The position numbers were made by a program, and so were the translations under genes. From a virus: 42,173 nt of DNA. Under the pieces are notes generated by a model that was not told the origin of the DNA, did no database searches, and saw only the letters and a list, made by a program, of their open reading frames with translations. The stretch is from positions 1 through 42,173 of the IMG/VR virus record IMGVR_UViG_3300031972_000486, one strand, 5' to 3'. Of this stretch, positions 8,573 to 18,574 are shown one piece after another (position 1 is the stretch's first letter; each line of letters starts with the position of its first letter).

Positions 8573-9844
8573 ATGACATATAGTTATGGTGGTTGGCAAA
8601 ACGAATTTGATGGGCTAACTTTAGAAAATGATTTTAGTGGATCTGCTCCTCCTGATTTTAATACAAATGAAGAAGTAAAAGATATTCGTCCAACTAAAAG
8701 ACCAGAAGTGTTTCGCCCCACTAAAAGACCAGCAGGACTAGGAGCAAAGGTTGTAGTAGCAGACGATACGTCTGATGATAATGAGCCTGAAAACAATAAA
8801 AGCATTTACGCTGTAGTTAAAAACATTATGAATGACACCGACCCTTTAGAAGCACCTACAGCTACTAATATGATTACAGAAAGAAACACTAACTTATATA
8901 TAGCACAAAAAGGCAAGAGACAAAAACAAACACTGTCGTATTTAGATAAGTTAACACTTATGGGGGCAGAAACAACAAACCCTTACGGGCTAGATAATGA
9001 AGTAGTACCACAGGGTTTAGATCCACAAGTCCCTGAAACCTTTTCTCAATTATCTTATTTTGAAAGTTTAATTGCTGACGAAGAAGCTAAAGGTATATTT
9101 GATAAAGACATAGATTTGTTAAGCGAACTGTATCAAAAAAGAAATAATGCTCGTTTTAATAAAAGACTTCAAGATAAGCCTGAAAGGGGTACATTTGGAG
9201 CTGATTTTAAATATAGTCTTGCTACAAAAAGAAAGTATGACAACACTACCGTGGGTAAGTATAACTCTACACTTACAGACCGTGTAGATGCTTTACTAGG
9301 GGCCGACAGTTTTATGGCGTACCCACCAACAAACACTTGGGCTAATGATTATGGATATGGCAGGTCAACAAAGGTTCCTTTTGGGTTAGATACATCTACT
9401 CGCATAAAATTGGGAGACCTTCCTCCTTTATCCGACGACCTTGATCCTATAACAGGTAAGTACGTTGGTGGCAAAACCACAATTGATTCTGCAGGGTACG
9501 TTGTTGAAACTTCTCTTCCTGTTTTTTTAGACAATGAAGGTTACGTGGTTTGGAGTAAAAAAGAAGGCATAGTTGCAGACAGAGCTAAAAAACTAGTAGC
9601 AGACATAGCCGTTGACTATCTTGGTCAGCACAATATTGATTTTCTTTTTACTCTTGGTAACTTATTTAATAAAACAGTACATAGCAAAAAAGATTATAAA
9701 AAGCTAAAAGATGAAATGAATCCTGAAATAAATATGGACCAGCTTTTTAATCAAATGATAGTAAATAGAGCTTTTTCACACAACACAGACAGATACGGCA
9801 ACGAAATAATGATACCAAATCCGTACTTACAAGGGTTATATTAA
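8573..9844 (+). CDS. virion-region protein, unknown
   Basis: 423 residues, soluble, with no signal peptide or membrane segment. The N-terminal 75 residues look disordered and contain RPTKRP twice nine residues apart (RPTKRPEVFRPTKRP), followed by an acidic patch (DDTSDDNEPENN). The rest is mixed and Tyr/Asn-rich, ending IPNPYLQGLY. I do not recognise the family. Position between the lysozyme and the membrane protein suggests a structural or ejected protein. Confidence 0.75.
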   Translation: MTYSYGGWQNEFDGLTLENDFSGSAPPDFNTNEEVKDIRPTKRPEVFRPTKRPAGLGAKVVVADDTSDDNEPENNKSIYAVVKNIMNDTDPLEAPTATNMITERNTNLYIAQKGKRQKQTLSYLDKLTLMGAETTNPYGLDNEVVPQGLDPQVPETFSQLSYFESLIADEEAKGIFDKDIDLLSELYQKRNNARFNKRLQDKPERGTFGADFKYSLATKRKYDNTTVGKYNSTLTDRVDALLGADSFMAYPPTNTWANDYGYGRSTKVPFGLDTSTRIKLGDLPPLSDDLDPITGKYVGGKTTIDSAGYVVETSLPVFLDNEGYVVWSKKEGIVADRAKKLVADIAVDYLGQHNIDFLFTLGNLFNKTVHSKKDYKKLKDEMNPEINMDQLFNQMIVNRAFSHNTDRYGNEIMIPNPYLQGLY

Positions 9845-10285
9845 ATGGGGTTTCCTCTCGAACTAATAACAATGTTAGGCTCTACCGTGCTAGGTGGGGT
9901 TATGACTATCTGGGGTCAATCTATAAAGGCCAAAGCAGAACAAAACAAGATGCTACTACAACGTGCTGAGTTTAGAGCAGGTGCAGTAAAAGATGCCAGA
10001 GAGTACGGCAGAAAAGATACGCACTTTGCTTGGACAAGAAGACTTATTGCATTAGGTGCGGTTGGAGCCATTATAGTACTTCCCAAAGTTGCGGCAGTAT
10101 GGTATCCTGAAATAGGCGTAGTTGTAGGGTATACAGAAGTACAAGGAGGTTTCCTTAACTTTTTGTTTGGACCTAGCGAAGCAATCGTATGGAAAGCCGC
10201 AAGAGGTTTTGTAATCACGCCACTAGACACGCATATAGTTTCAGCCATAGTAGGGTTATACTTTGGCGCAGGTTTCACTAAATAA
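9845..10285 (+). CDS. holin-like multi-span membrane protein
   Basis: 146 residues with likely membrane segments near residues 5-23 (LITMLGSTVLGGVMTIWG), 66-86 (RLIALGAVGAIIVLPKVAAVW) and 128-144 (HIVSAIVGLYFGAGF), separated by a basic helix (KAKAEQNKMLLQRAEFR). The size and layout resemble three-span holin-type proteins, which form lesions in the inner membrane at lysis. A membrane protein for DNA injection is the alternative. The ATG directly follows the upstream stop (TAAATG). Confidence 0.6.
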   Translation: MGFPLELITMLGSTVLGGVMTIWGQSIKAKAEQNKMLLQRAEFRAGAVKDAREYGRKDTHFAWTRRLIALGAVGAIIVLPKVAAVWYPEIGVVVGYTEVQGGFLNFLFGPSEAIVWKAARGFVITPLDTHIVSAIVGLYFGAGFTK

Positions 10286-10296
10286 GGTAAAATAAA

Positions 10297-10857
10297 ATGG
10301 TAGAACTAATACAAGGCCCAATTGCAGGACAGTCTTTAACTGACTTACCTAAAAATTCTCCTTGGGAAAACCCTTCAGAAATAACTGAGGTAGGAGATGT
10401 AGTTAAGCACTATGTAGAGAGACTAGCAAATGATGATGTTATGGATGATCTTACAGTAGTCTTTAAATTAGGAGGCGACTTAAAAATTGTAACAGAAACT
10501 ATTATGATGACAGGGGCTATGAACGGGGTACATACTGTTGACGCAGGTATGTTAGCAGGTCCTATAGTTGCTAGATTTATTAAAATAGCAATGGAAGGTT
10601 ACGGTATTGAAACTCCTGAAACAAGCGTATCATTAGAAGAAAAGTCAGAAGCTAGAGAGTATGCTAGGGTTTTAAAACTGGTTGAACAGGCAAGAGAACA
10701 AGCAGTTAAGAATGAAGATGACGAAGGAGAGGCATTACTTGCTGATATGAGTAGTGCCATAGAATCTATGCCTGAAACCACAGAGGAAGAAGAGATGCCA
10801 ATGGAACCAACAAGTAACAACACTGGTGAAGGTATTATGTCAAGAGGAGTTTCATAA
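10297..10857 (+). CDS. conserved marine phage virion-type protein
   Basis: 186 residues. The N-terminus (GPIAGQSLTDLPKNSPWENP) matches a pattern I recall from many marine podovirus and myovirus proteins of unknown function (PGQSLTDEPKN.PWE.PPE), followed by HxVDAGMLAGPIVARFI. The C-terminal 50 residues are acidic (TTEEEEMPMEP) and probably disordered. It is soluble. The stop overlaps the next ATG by one base (TAATG). A virion component is inferred from context. Confidence 0.75.
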   Translation: MVELIQGPIAGQSLTDLPKNSPWENPSEITEVGDVVKHYVERLANDDVMDDLTVVFKLGGDLKIVTETIMMTGAMNGVHTVDAGMLAGPIVARFIKIAMEGYGIETPETSVSLEEKSEAREYARVLKLVEQAREQAVKNEDDEGEALLADMSSAIESMPETTEEEEMPMEPTSNNTGEGIMSRGVS

Positions 10858-13800
10858 TGAGTTGGGAAGCAGGCGTAGAGGCATTTTTAAAACAAACTGC
10901 ATTATATATAAATGAAGATAAAGATAGAGCTTCTTTGTATAGAGATAAGTTACAAGAAAAAGCTGAAAAAGGTAAAACGATTGCAATTAAACGAGATTTA
11001 GCTGCAAAAAATATACTACAATTAACTAGTAAAGCAGAAGGATTAGGGGCTACTCCAGGAATGATAGCGTCTGCTCTTAGCTCTGGTGCGAAGGGAATAT
11101 TAGACCTTACCGAAAAAATGCAGAGCATAAAGAATGAATTTACTTCAGAGGGTTTTGAATGGAATCAAGAGGCTAAAGATCAAGCCGCACTTAAAGTAGA
11201 GCTACCTGAGTTGTATAAAGATTTTGAAAGACCTGCTAGTGGCTGGCAAAGTTTAGTAGACAAATACTATAAAAAAGGTGCTGGAACAGTAGGAGATTAC
11301 CAAGCTGAAAATCAAAGCTGGTTTGGGAAAGCTCTAGGGCGAAATGCTAAAGATTATATTAGGCAAGAACTAGATGCAGAAACAAAGTATGCAGGAATAA
11401 GTACGTACGATTTAAGCCAACTTGATGGAACTCCAGCATATGATATTGGGGAAGATACTGCAGGGTTTGTGTCTTGGGGAGATTTAAATCTGTTTGGTGA
11501 AACGGCTTTTAGAAACTTAAATACTATGAATAACCAGAGCCTAACCACCCTAAATAAAGATGTGGAGTTTCAAAAAATAAAGAATTATATTGATACTCCT
11601 AAAGAAAGTCCGTACTTCAATACACTTAGTAGGGAAAGGGAAAGCAACGAAGCACTGTTTCCTGACGATGAGCGATATAAACTAGATCCTCTTTGGACAA
11701 ATCGTGCTGTAGTAAAAACTAGAAAGTTTTATGATGATCAAGTAAACAATAAGGTAGCAAATCAATTAAGGCCTAATATTCTTGCTACATTACAAAAATA
11801 CGGTGCTGTAAAAACATTTGGGAATAATCCAGCTTTAGTAACCTCTATTAACGCAACAACATATCCTGGTTTTGTTGAAAGTATAGTAGCTGAAGCAGGG
11901 TATGAGAATGTTTTTTCTACAAGTTCCAGTACATCTACACAAGATAGGCCAAGCGAGGAAGTTAAGTTTGATTTAGAAACAGTATTAGGTTTTCAGACAT
12001 TAAACTTTTCTATTGCTAGTGGGGATGATCTAACCCGTGGAGCAGTACCTAATGTTTTTAATTTACTTGGCGGTCTTGAACCAGAGCAACAGGACAAACT
12101 TGAAACTAAGGCAGAAAAAACAGCAGAAGGCTATCATAAATTTTATATAAATAGCTCCGCAGAGAATTCTAATAACATCTCTGTAGAGTTTGACCCTGTA
12201 ACTAATGATGTTATTGATTTTGATATTTTAAGACCTGATGGAACCCAAGAGGATGTACCAGAAGAGCGATGGAAAGCGGTTTTTAAAGAACAACCTATAT
12301 TAAGAATATTAGGTTTAGCTGAAACAGATGATACAAAAATCATAAAACCAGTTGTAGATCCAGACGTAGTTCCTATTGCTCCTACTTTTGCTACAGATGA
12401 TATAAACGCAGCGATAGCCGTATTAGGTTCAAACTTAGATATTTATAAAAATGCTGATGGTAAATTTGACGTTGTAAAGATAGCAAATAAAATTAAAGGC
12501 TGGACTAGCGGTAGTTCAAGTTCGCAAGCATTAAAAGATGCATTAGGCACACCTGTAGGATTTGGTAAACGACCTAAAATGCAGGCTTTTGTTAATAGCA
12601 TTATTGAATCTTTAGGCGGTACTGTTGATGTGTCTTCTAATGACACCGATGGAGAAGTAAAGTTAGCGTCATCCGAAGTGTCCGAAGGCATATTAGAAAA
12701 GTTAAAAAATAGTCTTAGCTTAAAAGCTGCAGCAAGTACTAACCCAGAGTTACAAAAAGAGTTAGCCAACGCAGGAGTAAATTTTGATACTTCTATAGAA
12801 GAGGATGCTGTTACTGCAGCAAACAATACTTTTGAGGCAGACAGTGCAGTAGTAGAAAATAGTACCGAAAAAGCCTTCGGTGGTTCTAGCACAGCAGACA
12901 ATGCTTTTATTACTAATGCAACCAGAGAAAGAATGGCAAAAAAAGCATTAGTAACGGATGCTATAATTAGTTCGGCTCACTCAGAAACTGTAATTAATTT
13001 AGATGAATCCCTTTCAGAAGTATCTGATTTAACAGGGGGTGAAGATGCAACAACACAAGTAGATCTTAGCGAAGATGATATTGAAGCAATACTAGGAATA
13101 CAAAACAACGTAATAGAAAAACAAGTTAGCCTAGGTAATTTGGATGTCACAGAACCTGCAGTTAAGGCACTTGTTACTGATGCTTTCGACAAAAAAGTAG
13201 TTTTATCTAAATTAACGTTAGAGAAGTTTAATTTGTATGATGCTATATCAAGTATAATTTCAGGAGAAACTGACAAAACAGAAGAAAATGCATTTGGTGG
13301 CTCTAGTGCCGCAGACAATCCTTACATTACGGATGCAACCAGAGCAAGAATGGCAAAAGAAGCACTTGCAACAGAGGTTACACCAACAATTGATGATGAC
13401 CTTAGAAGAGATATGGCTAGAGAACCTGCAGAACTAGCTAACCTACTAGCGGCAGTTAGAGCAGGGGACTTAGAGGAAGCTAACTTACTAGCTCAACAAA
13501 TTGAAGAATCTCGTAATGTCCAAACTGGTTTTACTGCTCCTGAACCTAAAAAAGTTACTGAAAAAGTTGACCAACAAGGTGCAGTAAGTATGGACATCTC
13601 TTCTCCTACTTTTGATGAGAACAAACCTGGTTTGATGTCACCGCCTTCTGTTAAAACATCTGAAGAAGACTTACCAAGTTTTTCTTCTCTTAAGGGTTTA
13701 GCTAGTAGAGACATAAATGTGGATACTGATCTTAGAGGTGCAAGCGCAGAACCTGATGCATATGAAGATCCAGAAATTTCTGTAATTGTTGACGCTGTAC

Positions 13801-14003
13801 AAGAGGCGGTAAAACCTAAAAGTACATTAGGAAGAGTTAAGCCCAATAAGTTAAAGGTCACAAACTCGCAACTTCGTAATGCTATTGTAAAAGCACTAGG
13901 GGGCAATAATGAGCTACCTAAAGATCGAAAAGAACAAAAAGCATTAATAGATTCAATTGCTAAAGTATATATTAGTAGACGTATAGAAGAGGTTTCTGAA
14001 TAA
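10857..14003 (+). CDS. large internal/ejection-type virion protein
   Basis: 1048 residues, acidic, with no recognised enzyme motif. The first 120 residues are helical and charged. Two copies of a ~31-residue unit lie at about 670-700 and 807-837, with the common pattern AFGGSSxADNxxITxATRxRMAKxAL. The C-terminal part (about 850-1048) is helical and Pro/Ser-rich, ending with a Lys-rich domain. Length, order and coupling to the still larger protein at 14003 resemble the gp15/gp16-type internal proteins that podoviruses eject to build a DNA channel. Function is inferred. Confidence 0.7.
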   Translation: MSWEAGVEAFLKQTALYINEDKDRASLYRDKLQEKAEKGKTIAIKRDLAAKNILQLTSKAEGLGATPGMIASALSSGAKGILDLTEKMQSIKNEFTSEGFEWNQEAKDQAALKVELPELYKDFERPASGWQSLVDKYYKKGAGTVGDYQAENQSWFGKALGRNAKDYIRQELDAETKYAGISTYDLSQLDGTPAYDIGEDTAGFVSWGDLNLFGETAFRNLNTMNNQSLTTLNKDVEFQKIKNYIDTPKESPYFNTLSRERESNEALFPDDERYKLDPLWTNRAVVKTRKFYDDQVNNKVANQLRPNILATLQKYGAVKTFGNNPALVTSINATTYPGFVESIVAEAGYENVFSTSSSTSTQDRPSEEVKFDLETVLGFQTLNFSIASGDDLTRGAVPNVFNLLGGLEPEQQDKLETKAEKTAEGYHKFYINSSAENSNNISVEFDPVTNDVIDFDILRPDGTQEDVPEERWKAVFKEQPILRILGLAETDDTKIIKPVVDPDVVPIAPTFATDDINAAIAVLGSNLDIYKNADGKFDVVKIANKIKGWTSGSSSSQALKDALGTPVGFGKRPKMQAFVNSIIESLGGTVDVSSNDTDGEVKLASSEVSEGILEKLKNSLSLKAAASTNPELQKELANAGVNFDTSIEEDAVTAANNTFEADSAVVENSTEKAFGGSSTADNAFITNATRERMAKKALVTDAIISSAHSETVINLDESLSEVSDLTGGEDATTQVDLSEDDIEAILGIQNNVIEKQVSLGNLDVTEPAVKALVTDAFDKKVVLSKLTLEKFNLYDAISSIISGETDKTEENAFGGSSAADNPYITDATRARMAKEALATEVTPTIDDDLRRDMAREPAELANLLAAVRAGDLEEANLLAQQIEESRNVQTGFTAPEPKKVTEKVDQQGAVSMDISSPTFDENKPGLMSPPSVKTSEEDLPSFSSLKGLASRDINVDTDLRGASAEPDAYEDPEISVIVDAVQEAVKPKSTLGRVKPNKLKVTNSQLRNAIVKALGGNNELPKDRKEQKALIDSIAKVYISRRIEEVSE

Positions 14004-17000
14004 TGGCTGAAACAGAATTTAATATTAATGATTATCTAAATAAAGAAGATAAAGTAACACCTTCTGTAGATACAGTTGTTGATGGGGCAAGTAAAAAACA
14101 AACCTCAGAATTTAATATTAATGAGTTTTTAAATAAAGAAGATAGAACCTCTACTAATAATAATGTAAAAACAACAACAAAGGTAGAAAGAGTAAACCCT
14201 TATTCATCTACTTCAGCCAGACAAAAACTTGCAACCGCTATAGATTACGGTGGTACATTAGATAAAAAAGATTTAGCGGAAGGGAATAACGCAACTAAAA
14301 TACGTGCATATATGAGCGCACGGCACGGAAGCAAGTATTCTTTAAGTAGAGCGACACCCCTTACCGATAAAAAAGTAGTAGCTGACTTTGTTCAACATAT
14401 GCGATACTTTACTGCTAATGTTCAGTCTACTGCAGGTGAATCGTATTGGGCATTTAATACGGCAACAGAAGAACAGAAACAAATGGCTGGAGAAGCGTAT
14501 GAGCTATACGATCAACTAGGTAATGTTTTTACTACAGGTACTCCAGGAGAAAGAATAACAGGGGTTAAAGATTATATCTTTGCCTCCGCAACCGATGTAA
14601 CTAACTATTTAGGTGTTGCCACTGGTGGTGCGTCTAAATTAATTACGTTAGGCGTAAATCAATCAGCAAAGACTGCCGTAAAAAGAGCTATGATACAGGC
14701 AGGTAAAGATGCCTTATTAAAAAATAAATCTAAAAAACTAGTAGCAAAAGCAATGAATGATGCAAAAATTAAAACAGCATCTACTCTCACTAAACAATTT
14801 GCTAAATCTAAACCTGGTAAAGAGCTAGTAGAGGAAGCAGGTAAAAATGCCGCTAAATTTGAAGCTAATAAGATTAAGTATACAGCAGCAAATCAGTATA
14901 AAAAATCTATTCTAACTAGTGCGGCACGAAGATCTTTACTGGCTACGGGCGCACTTGATGGTGTGGTAGCGGTAGGGCAAGATGCAACGTATCAATCCAC
15001 TATGATGGAAGCTGGAAGCCAGACAGACTACAACGAATTTCAGACAGCCGCTAGTTTTTTATTAGGCATTGTTGCTGCTGGAGGACAATATACTTTTCAA
15101 AAAGCAGGAAGAAGTGTTGCTAGTAAAACAGATATAAAATTAAAAACTAAAATTAGAAAAAGTTCTCGCTTACTTAATACGCCTCTGCTTTCCCTAAACT
15201 GGAAAAACGCTAAATCTGCTGATGAAGCAGTAGATAAACAAATGAATGAGTCTATTGATGCGTGGGCAAAGAAATGGAAATCTTGGGAAACTAAAACAGA
15301 ACTTAAAGGTAAAACTAGAACTGATCTACACATAGATTTACTTAAAGAGATTGTACTTGGAGGAGATAAAAAGGGAGGGCTAGTTGAACTTTATAGGCGC
15401 AATACAGGAGGAACACGGATTGCAGCAGATGTAAAATTTGTTGACTTGATGTCTTTAATGACACAGTACCTTAGTAACGCCAATGTAAGGAAAATAGCAA
15501 AGAAGATAAAAGAAGTAGACCCACATATTGATTTACAAGACCTTACCAATGCAAAACAATTAAAAACAACAATAGGCGACATACTATCTGAAGATGCAAG
15601 TCTGTCAGGTAAAATTCTTAATGTGCATAGCCAAGGAAGAAAGGCGTTAGATACTGCCTTAACCACAGCAGAAATGGCTATGGACGCACAAGTACGTAGC
15701 CTAGATCCTGATGCTGTGTTAGACTTTGTACCAAAAGCCACTTATAAAAAAGGGCAAAGGGTTATAGTAAAAAATGAAATTTATACTGTTACAAAAGACC
15801 ATACAGCAGATAAGATTATGGACTTTAAAAACTTTGAGATTATTAGAAACCCAAAAAAGCTGGAGTATGGTGTAAACCTTTGGCGTAGATTATTGGTGTC
15901 TTTACCTCAAACAACAGCATTAAACTTAAAGGGCTTCTCAGCAATTTATACAGGTAATGGTGTAGCAGAGATATTAGCTGCCACCCAATATAGTGTAGCT
16001 GCAATGTTGACAACAGGAGCGCAACGACAAGAAATGTTGCGTATGAGAAACATATACTTTCAAACACAACAAAAGAAGTTTCAAAGTTTCTTAAATCCCT
16101 ACGACACATTTGACACTTTTGAAGCTGTATTAGAAAATAATAAAGATGCACGTAAAGTGTTAACTGAGTCCTACTATATGGGGGTTGAAAAGTCAGGCTC
16201 TCGTTTTGGAATGGACCCTGAAAATAAAGTGTTTAAAGGTGCAGAAAAGGTTGCAGATACTGCAAGTGCCATCTCAGGAGTAAAATTACAAGATTTATAC
16301 ACAAAGTCTCAATTCTTTATACCTGAACTCGATAAGTTTCTTAAAATGAAACATAATAAAAGTTTAGATGATGTAATAGACTCAGGAGAATATTCTTTAA
16401 TTGATGGTGAATCCCTTGCATTTGCTATTGAGGGTACACAGAAGTCCGTGTTTGCTTTTGATTATACAACTGATAAAAACAAAACAGGATTAAGATTGGT
16501 TGCTAAAGCAATTGAAGGTGCATCAAAAGCACCAGGTCTTAATTTTATTATGCCTTTCGGTAGGTTCTTCAATAACGTAATTGCTACGGCTCATCAATGG
16601 GGTCCTTCTGGTCTAATACAGAGTGGTGCTGTTGAAGCAGTACGAAAAGCAAAAAAGGTTACAGGCGGAAAAGTAGCCCCTCGTTCCGTCCTAGAAATGG
16701 CAAGCGCACAATCTGACTTTAATAAGGCATTGGTTGGAACAGGTGCAATTATAGGTGCTACACAATATCAATTCTCTAAATCAGAAGAGCTAGGTACGTT
16801 TGAAGTAGAAGGACCTGGTGGAACAATTATAGACCACGAAAATAACTACCCTTTTTCTTTATTGCTCGCTACAGGAGAATTTATTAAAAGTAGAATTGTT
16901 AATTCCCCTGACTACGACAAAGAGAACAACGAGTGGACTTTTAAAAATGTAACAGCAAAAATGAAAGATTTAAAAATTGGAGGGCATACTCCAGAGGCTA

Positions 17001-17953
17001 GAGCAAACGTAGTTAAGCAACTAGGTATTGGACAGAGTATCACCAATAGTCAATTTGGGAATGATTTAAACGCAATGATTGACGGTCTGTTGGGCGGCAG
17101 ACTAACAGGAAACGGAAAAGATAAAACAGATCAATTTATTAAAACAGGTGCTTTATTATTAGCTGGGGCAACTAGACCTTTCGGTATGGTCAATGACTTA
17201 ACTGGAATGATAATGGGTTATGATACAGCTAAAGACCCTAGACAAACTAGAGGAAAAGGTGAAGTTCTTACCGAAAGCTCTACACGCTACGTAGGCCACA
17301 TACTTCGTGCTATGAATGAAAAACTAGGATCAGTATTATATGGAGAAGATAAAGCTAAAATTATAACTGAAGCTATTACATCTAAAGATCTTGTTACTGC
17401 TCGAAGATCAGGACGTATTGCATCTTCAGGTAATCCTTTTGCAAAAGTTTTAGGGGTAAAGTACAAAGAAGGCAAAACTAACACGGAAGCATTAATGGCT
17501 GTTTTAGGGCAGCAAGAGTGGCAGTTAGATGCCAGAACTAATCAACCAGGATTAGATGCAACATATAATAAATTTATGCAACCTATTTTAGACAAACAAG
17601 CAGCAGTACTTTTAAGTAGTAAGAAATATATGAGGGGTTCAGAAGGAGAGAAGAGAAGGATTTTTGAATATTTACTAAAAGATATGCGTAAAGAAGTCAG
17701 ACAACAAATTGAAATACTTGGCTCTGTTAATGATGATGCTTTTAGAGGAAAAGCAATTAGAGAATTTGAGGGCAAGTATACTCCATCTATAAAACGAGAA
17801 GCTCTTAAATATATGAAAGCCGAAGGTTATGAAATAGAACTTAGGGATATGTCCACTGAAGAAGTTATGCAATTACTAAAGTTTGCTAACTTAATTGATT
17901 TTGACATTGAAAGGGTATCAGAGGGCTATTTAGCTACAAGGTCAATAAAGTAA
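14003..17953 (+). CDS. very large internal/ejection-type virion protein
   Basis: 1316 residues. The N-terminus has two copies of a short motif, EFNINDYLNKEDK and EFNINEFLNKEDR, 32 residues apart. Ala/Gly-rich, weakly hydrophobic stretches near 310-325 (LLATGALDGVVAVG) and 350-360 (FLLGIVAAGG) could insert into membrane. The C-terminal part is basic and helical. The size is near that of T7 gp16 (1318 residues), and it sits last in the late operon, so a DNA-ejection core protein is a fair inference. I saw no transglycosylase active-site motif. The stop lies one base from the stop of the converging minus-strand operon. Confidence 0.7.
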   Translation: MAETEFNINDYLNKEDKVTPSVDTVVDGASKKQTSEFNINEFLNKEDRTSTNNNVKTTTKVERVNPYSSTSARQKLATAIDYGGTLDKKDLAEGNNATKIRAYMSARHGSKYSLSRATPLTDKKVVADFVQHMRYFTANVQSTAGESYWAFNTATEEQKQMAGEAYELYDQLGNVFTTGTPGERITGVKDYIFASATDVTNYLGVATGGASKLITLGVNQSAKTAVKRAMIQAGKDALLKNKSKKLVAKAMNDAKIKTASTLTKQFAKSKPGKELVEEAGKNAAKFEANKIKYTAANQYKKSILTSAARRSLLATGALDGVVAVGQDATYQSTMMEAGSQTDYNEFQTAASFLLGIVAAGGQYTFQKAGRSVASKTDIKLKTKIRKSSRLLNTPLLSLNWKNAKSADEAVDKQMNESIDAWAKKWKSWETKTELKGKTRTDLHIDLLKEIVLGGDKKGGLVELYRRNTGGTRIAADVKFVDLMSLMTQYLSNANVRKIAKKIKEVDPHIDLQDLTNAKQLKTTIGDILSEDASLSGKILNVHSQGRKALDTALTTAEMAMDAQVRSLDPDAVLDFVPKATYKKGQRVIVKNEIYTVTKDHTADKIMDFKNFEIIRNPKKLEYGVNLWRRLLVSLPQTTALNLKGFSAIYTGNGVAEILAATQYSVAAMLTTGAQRQEMLRMRNIYFQTQQKKFQSFLNPYDTFDTFEAVLENNKDARKVLTESYYMGVEKSGSRFGMDPENKVFKGAEKVADTASAISGVKLQDLYTKSQFFIPELDKFLKMKHNKSLDDVIDSGEYSLIDGESLAFAIEGTQKSVFAFDYTTDKNKTGLRLVAKAIEGASKAPGLNFIMPFGRFFNNVIATAHQWGPSGLIQSGAVEAVRKAKKVTGGKVAPRSVLEMASAQSDFNKALVGTGAIIGATQYQFSKSEELGTFEVEGPGGTIIDHENNYPFSLLLATGEFIKSRIVNSPDYDKENNEWTFKNVTAKMKDLKIGGHTPEARANVVKQLGIGQSITNSQFGNDLNAMIDGLLGGRLTGNGKDKTDQFIKTGALLLAGATRPFGMVNDLTGMIMGYDTAKDPRQTRGKGEVLTESSTRYVGHILRAMNEKLGSVLYGEDKAKIITEAITSKDLVTARRSGRIASSGNPFAKVLGVKYKEGKTNTEALMAVLGQQEWQLDARTNQPGLDATYNKFMQPILDKQAAVLLSSKKYMRGSEGEKRRIFEYLLKDMRKEVRQQIEILGSVNDDAFRGKAIREFEGKYTPSIKREALKYMKAEGYEIELRDMSTEEVMQLLKFANLIDFDIERVSEGYLATRSIK

Positions 17954-17954
17954 A

Positions 17955-18158
17955 CTACTTGATGCCCCATAACTCGACGCTTCTTTGTGTCCACAACTCA
18001 GCCTCTACTAAATGTAATAGGGCATTGTCTAAGTCCGAAGTGCTGTGAAGATTATCTTTTAACGAGTTACGTAAAGATTTAATAAGGTTATTAAAGTCTC
18101 GTTTAAAGATATTTCTTTTCTTGTTTATGTGTGCATTGGCTTCTTGTTCTAATTTCAT
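17955..18158 (-). CDS. small helical hairpin protein, possibly Acb2/Tad1-like
   Basis: 67 residues predicted as two helices: a basic one (residues 1-38) and a second with LDNALLHLVEAELWTQRSV. The second helix resembles the C-terminal pattern ALxxTxLEEAxxWxxxA of phage Acb2/Tad1-type hairpin proteins, which sequester cyclic-nucleotide alarms of CBASS and Thoeris defence. The match is short and could be chance. It is the last gene of the leftward operon, TAATG-coupled to endonuclease VII, a place where accessory genes are common. Confidence 0.7.
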   Translation of the reverse strand: MKLEQEANAHINKKRNIFKRDFNNLIKSLRNSLKDNLHSTSDLDNALLHLVEAELWTQRSVELWGIK

Positions 18159-18574
18159 TACTTTGCTTTTTCTTTGCTCGTTGATAAGTATTTAATTGCC
18201 CTCTTTAAAGCAGGTATACTATCTTGAAGTTGACCTAATCCCATATTACATCTATTACATAAAAACCCTCTAAATTCTTTACTATCCCAACAATGATCTA
18301 GTACCCAAACCTGGTCACCCGAAAAATCTAAGTTTTCTAAATCCTTTTTACTTTTACGACATATAGGGCATTTATAGGTTTTGTCTGGATAAGGGTTAGT
18401 TTTTTTTAAAAAATATCGTAATGATTTAAGTTCTGCCAGACATTCAAGGCACTCTGTTCTTACATAAGACGAATTGCCAAAACTATTAATGTTCTTTACT
18501 ACATTGCAGACACGGCATTTTTTCGTGTCCCCTGGCTCTATACTGTGCTTAGTTTTAAAAAGATCAAACTGCAC
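18158..18574 (-). CDS. recombination endonuclease VII-like
   Basis: 138 residues with the T4 gp49 signature: DH at 93-94, then RGFLCNRCNMGLGQLQD and a helical ALKRAIKYL. Cys pairs at 69/72 and 106/109 make the structural zinc site; an extra N-terminal pair set (C20/C23, C42/C45) suggests a second zinc finger. The family cuts branched DNA and Holliday junctions before packaging. The start is GTG, overlapping the TAG of the ribonucleotide reductase gene by one base, so translation is coupled. The same operon also encodes a T7-type resolvase at 21790. Confidence 0.85.
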   Translation of the reverse strand: MQFDLFKTKHSIEPGDTKKCRVCNVVKNINSFGNSSYVRTECLECLAELKSLRYFLKKTNPYPDKTYKCPICRKSKKDLENLDFSGDQVWVLDHCWDSKEFRGFLCNRCNMGLGQLQDSIPALKRAIKYLSTSKEKAK

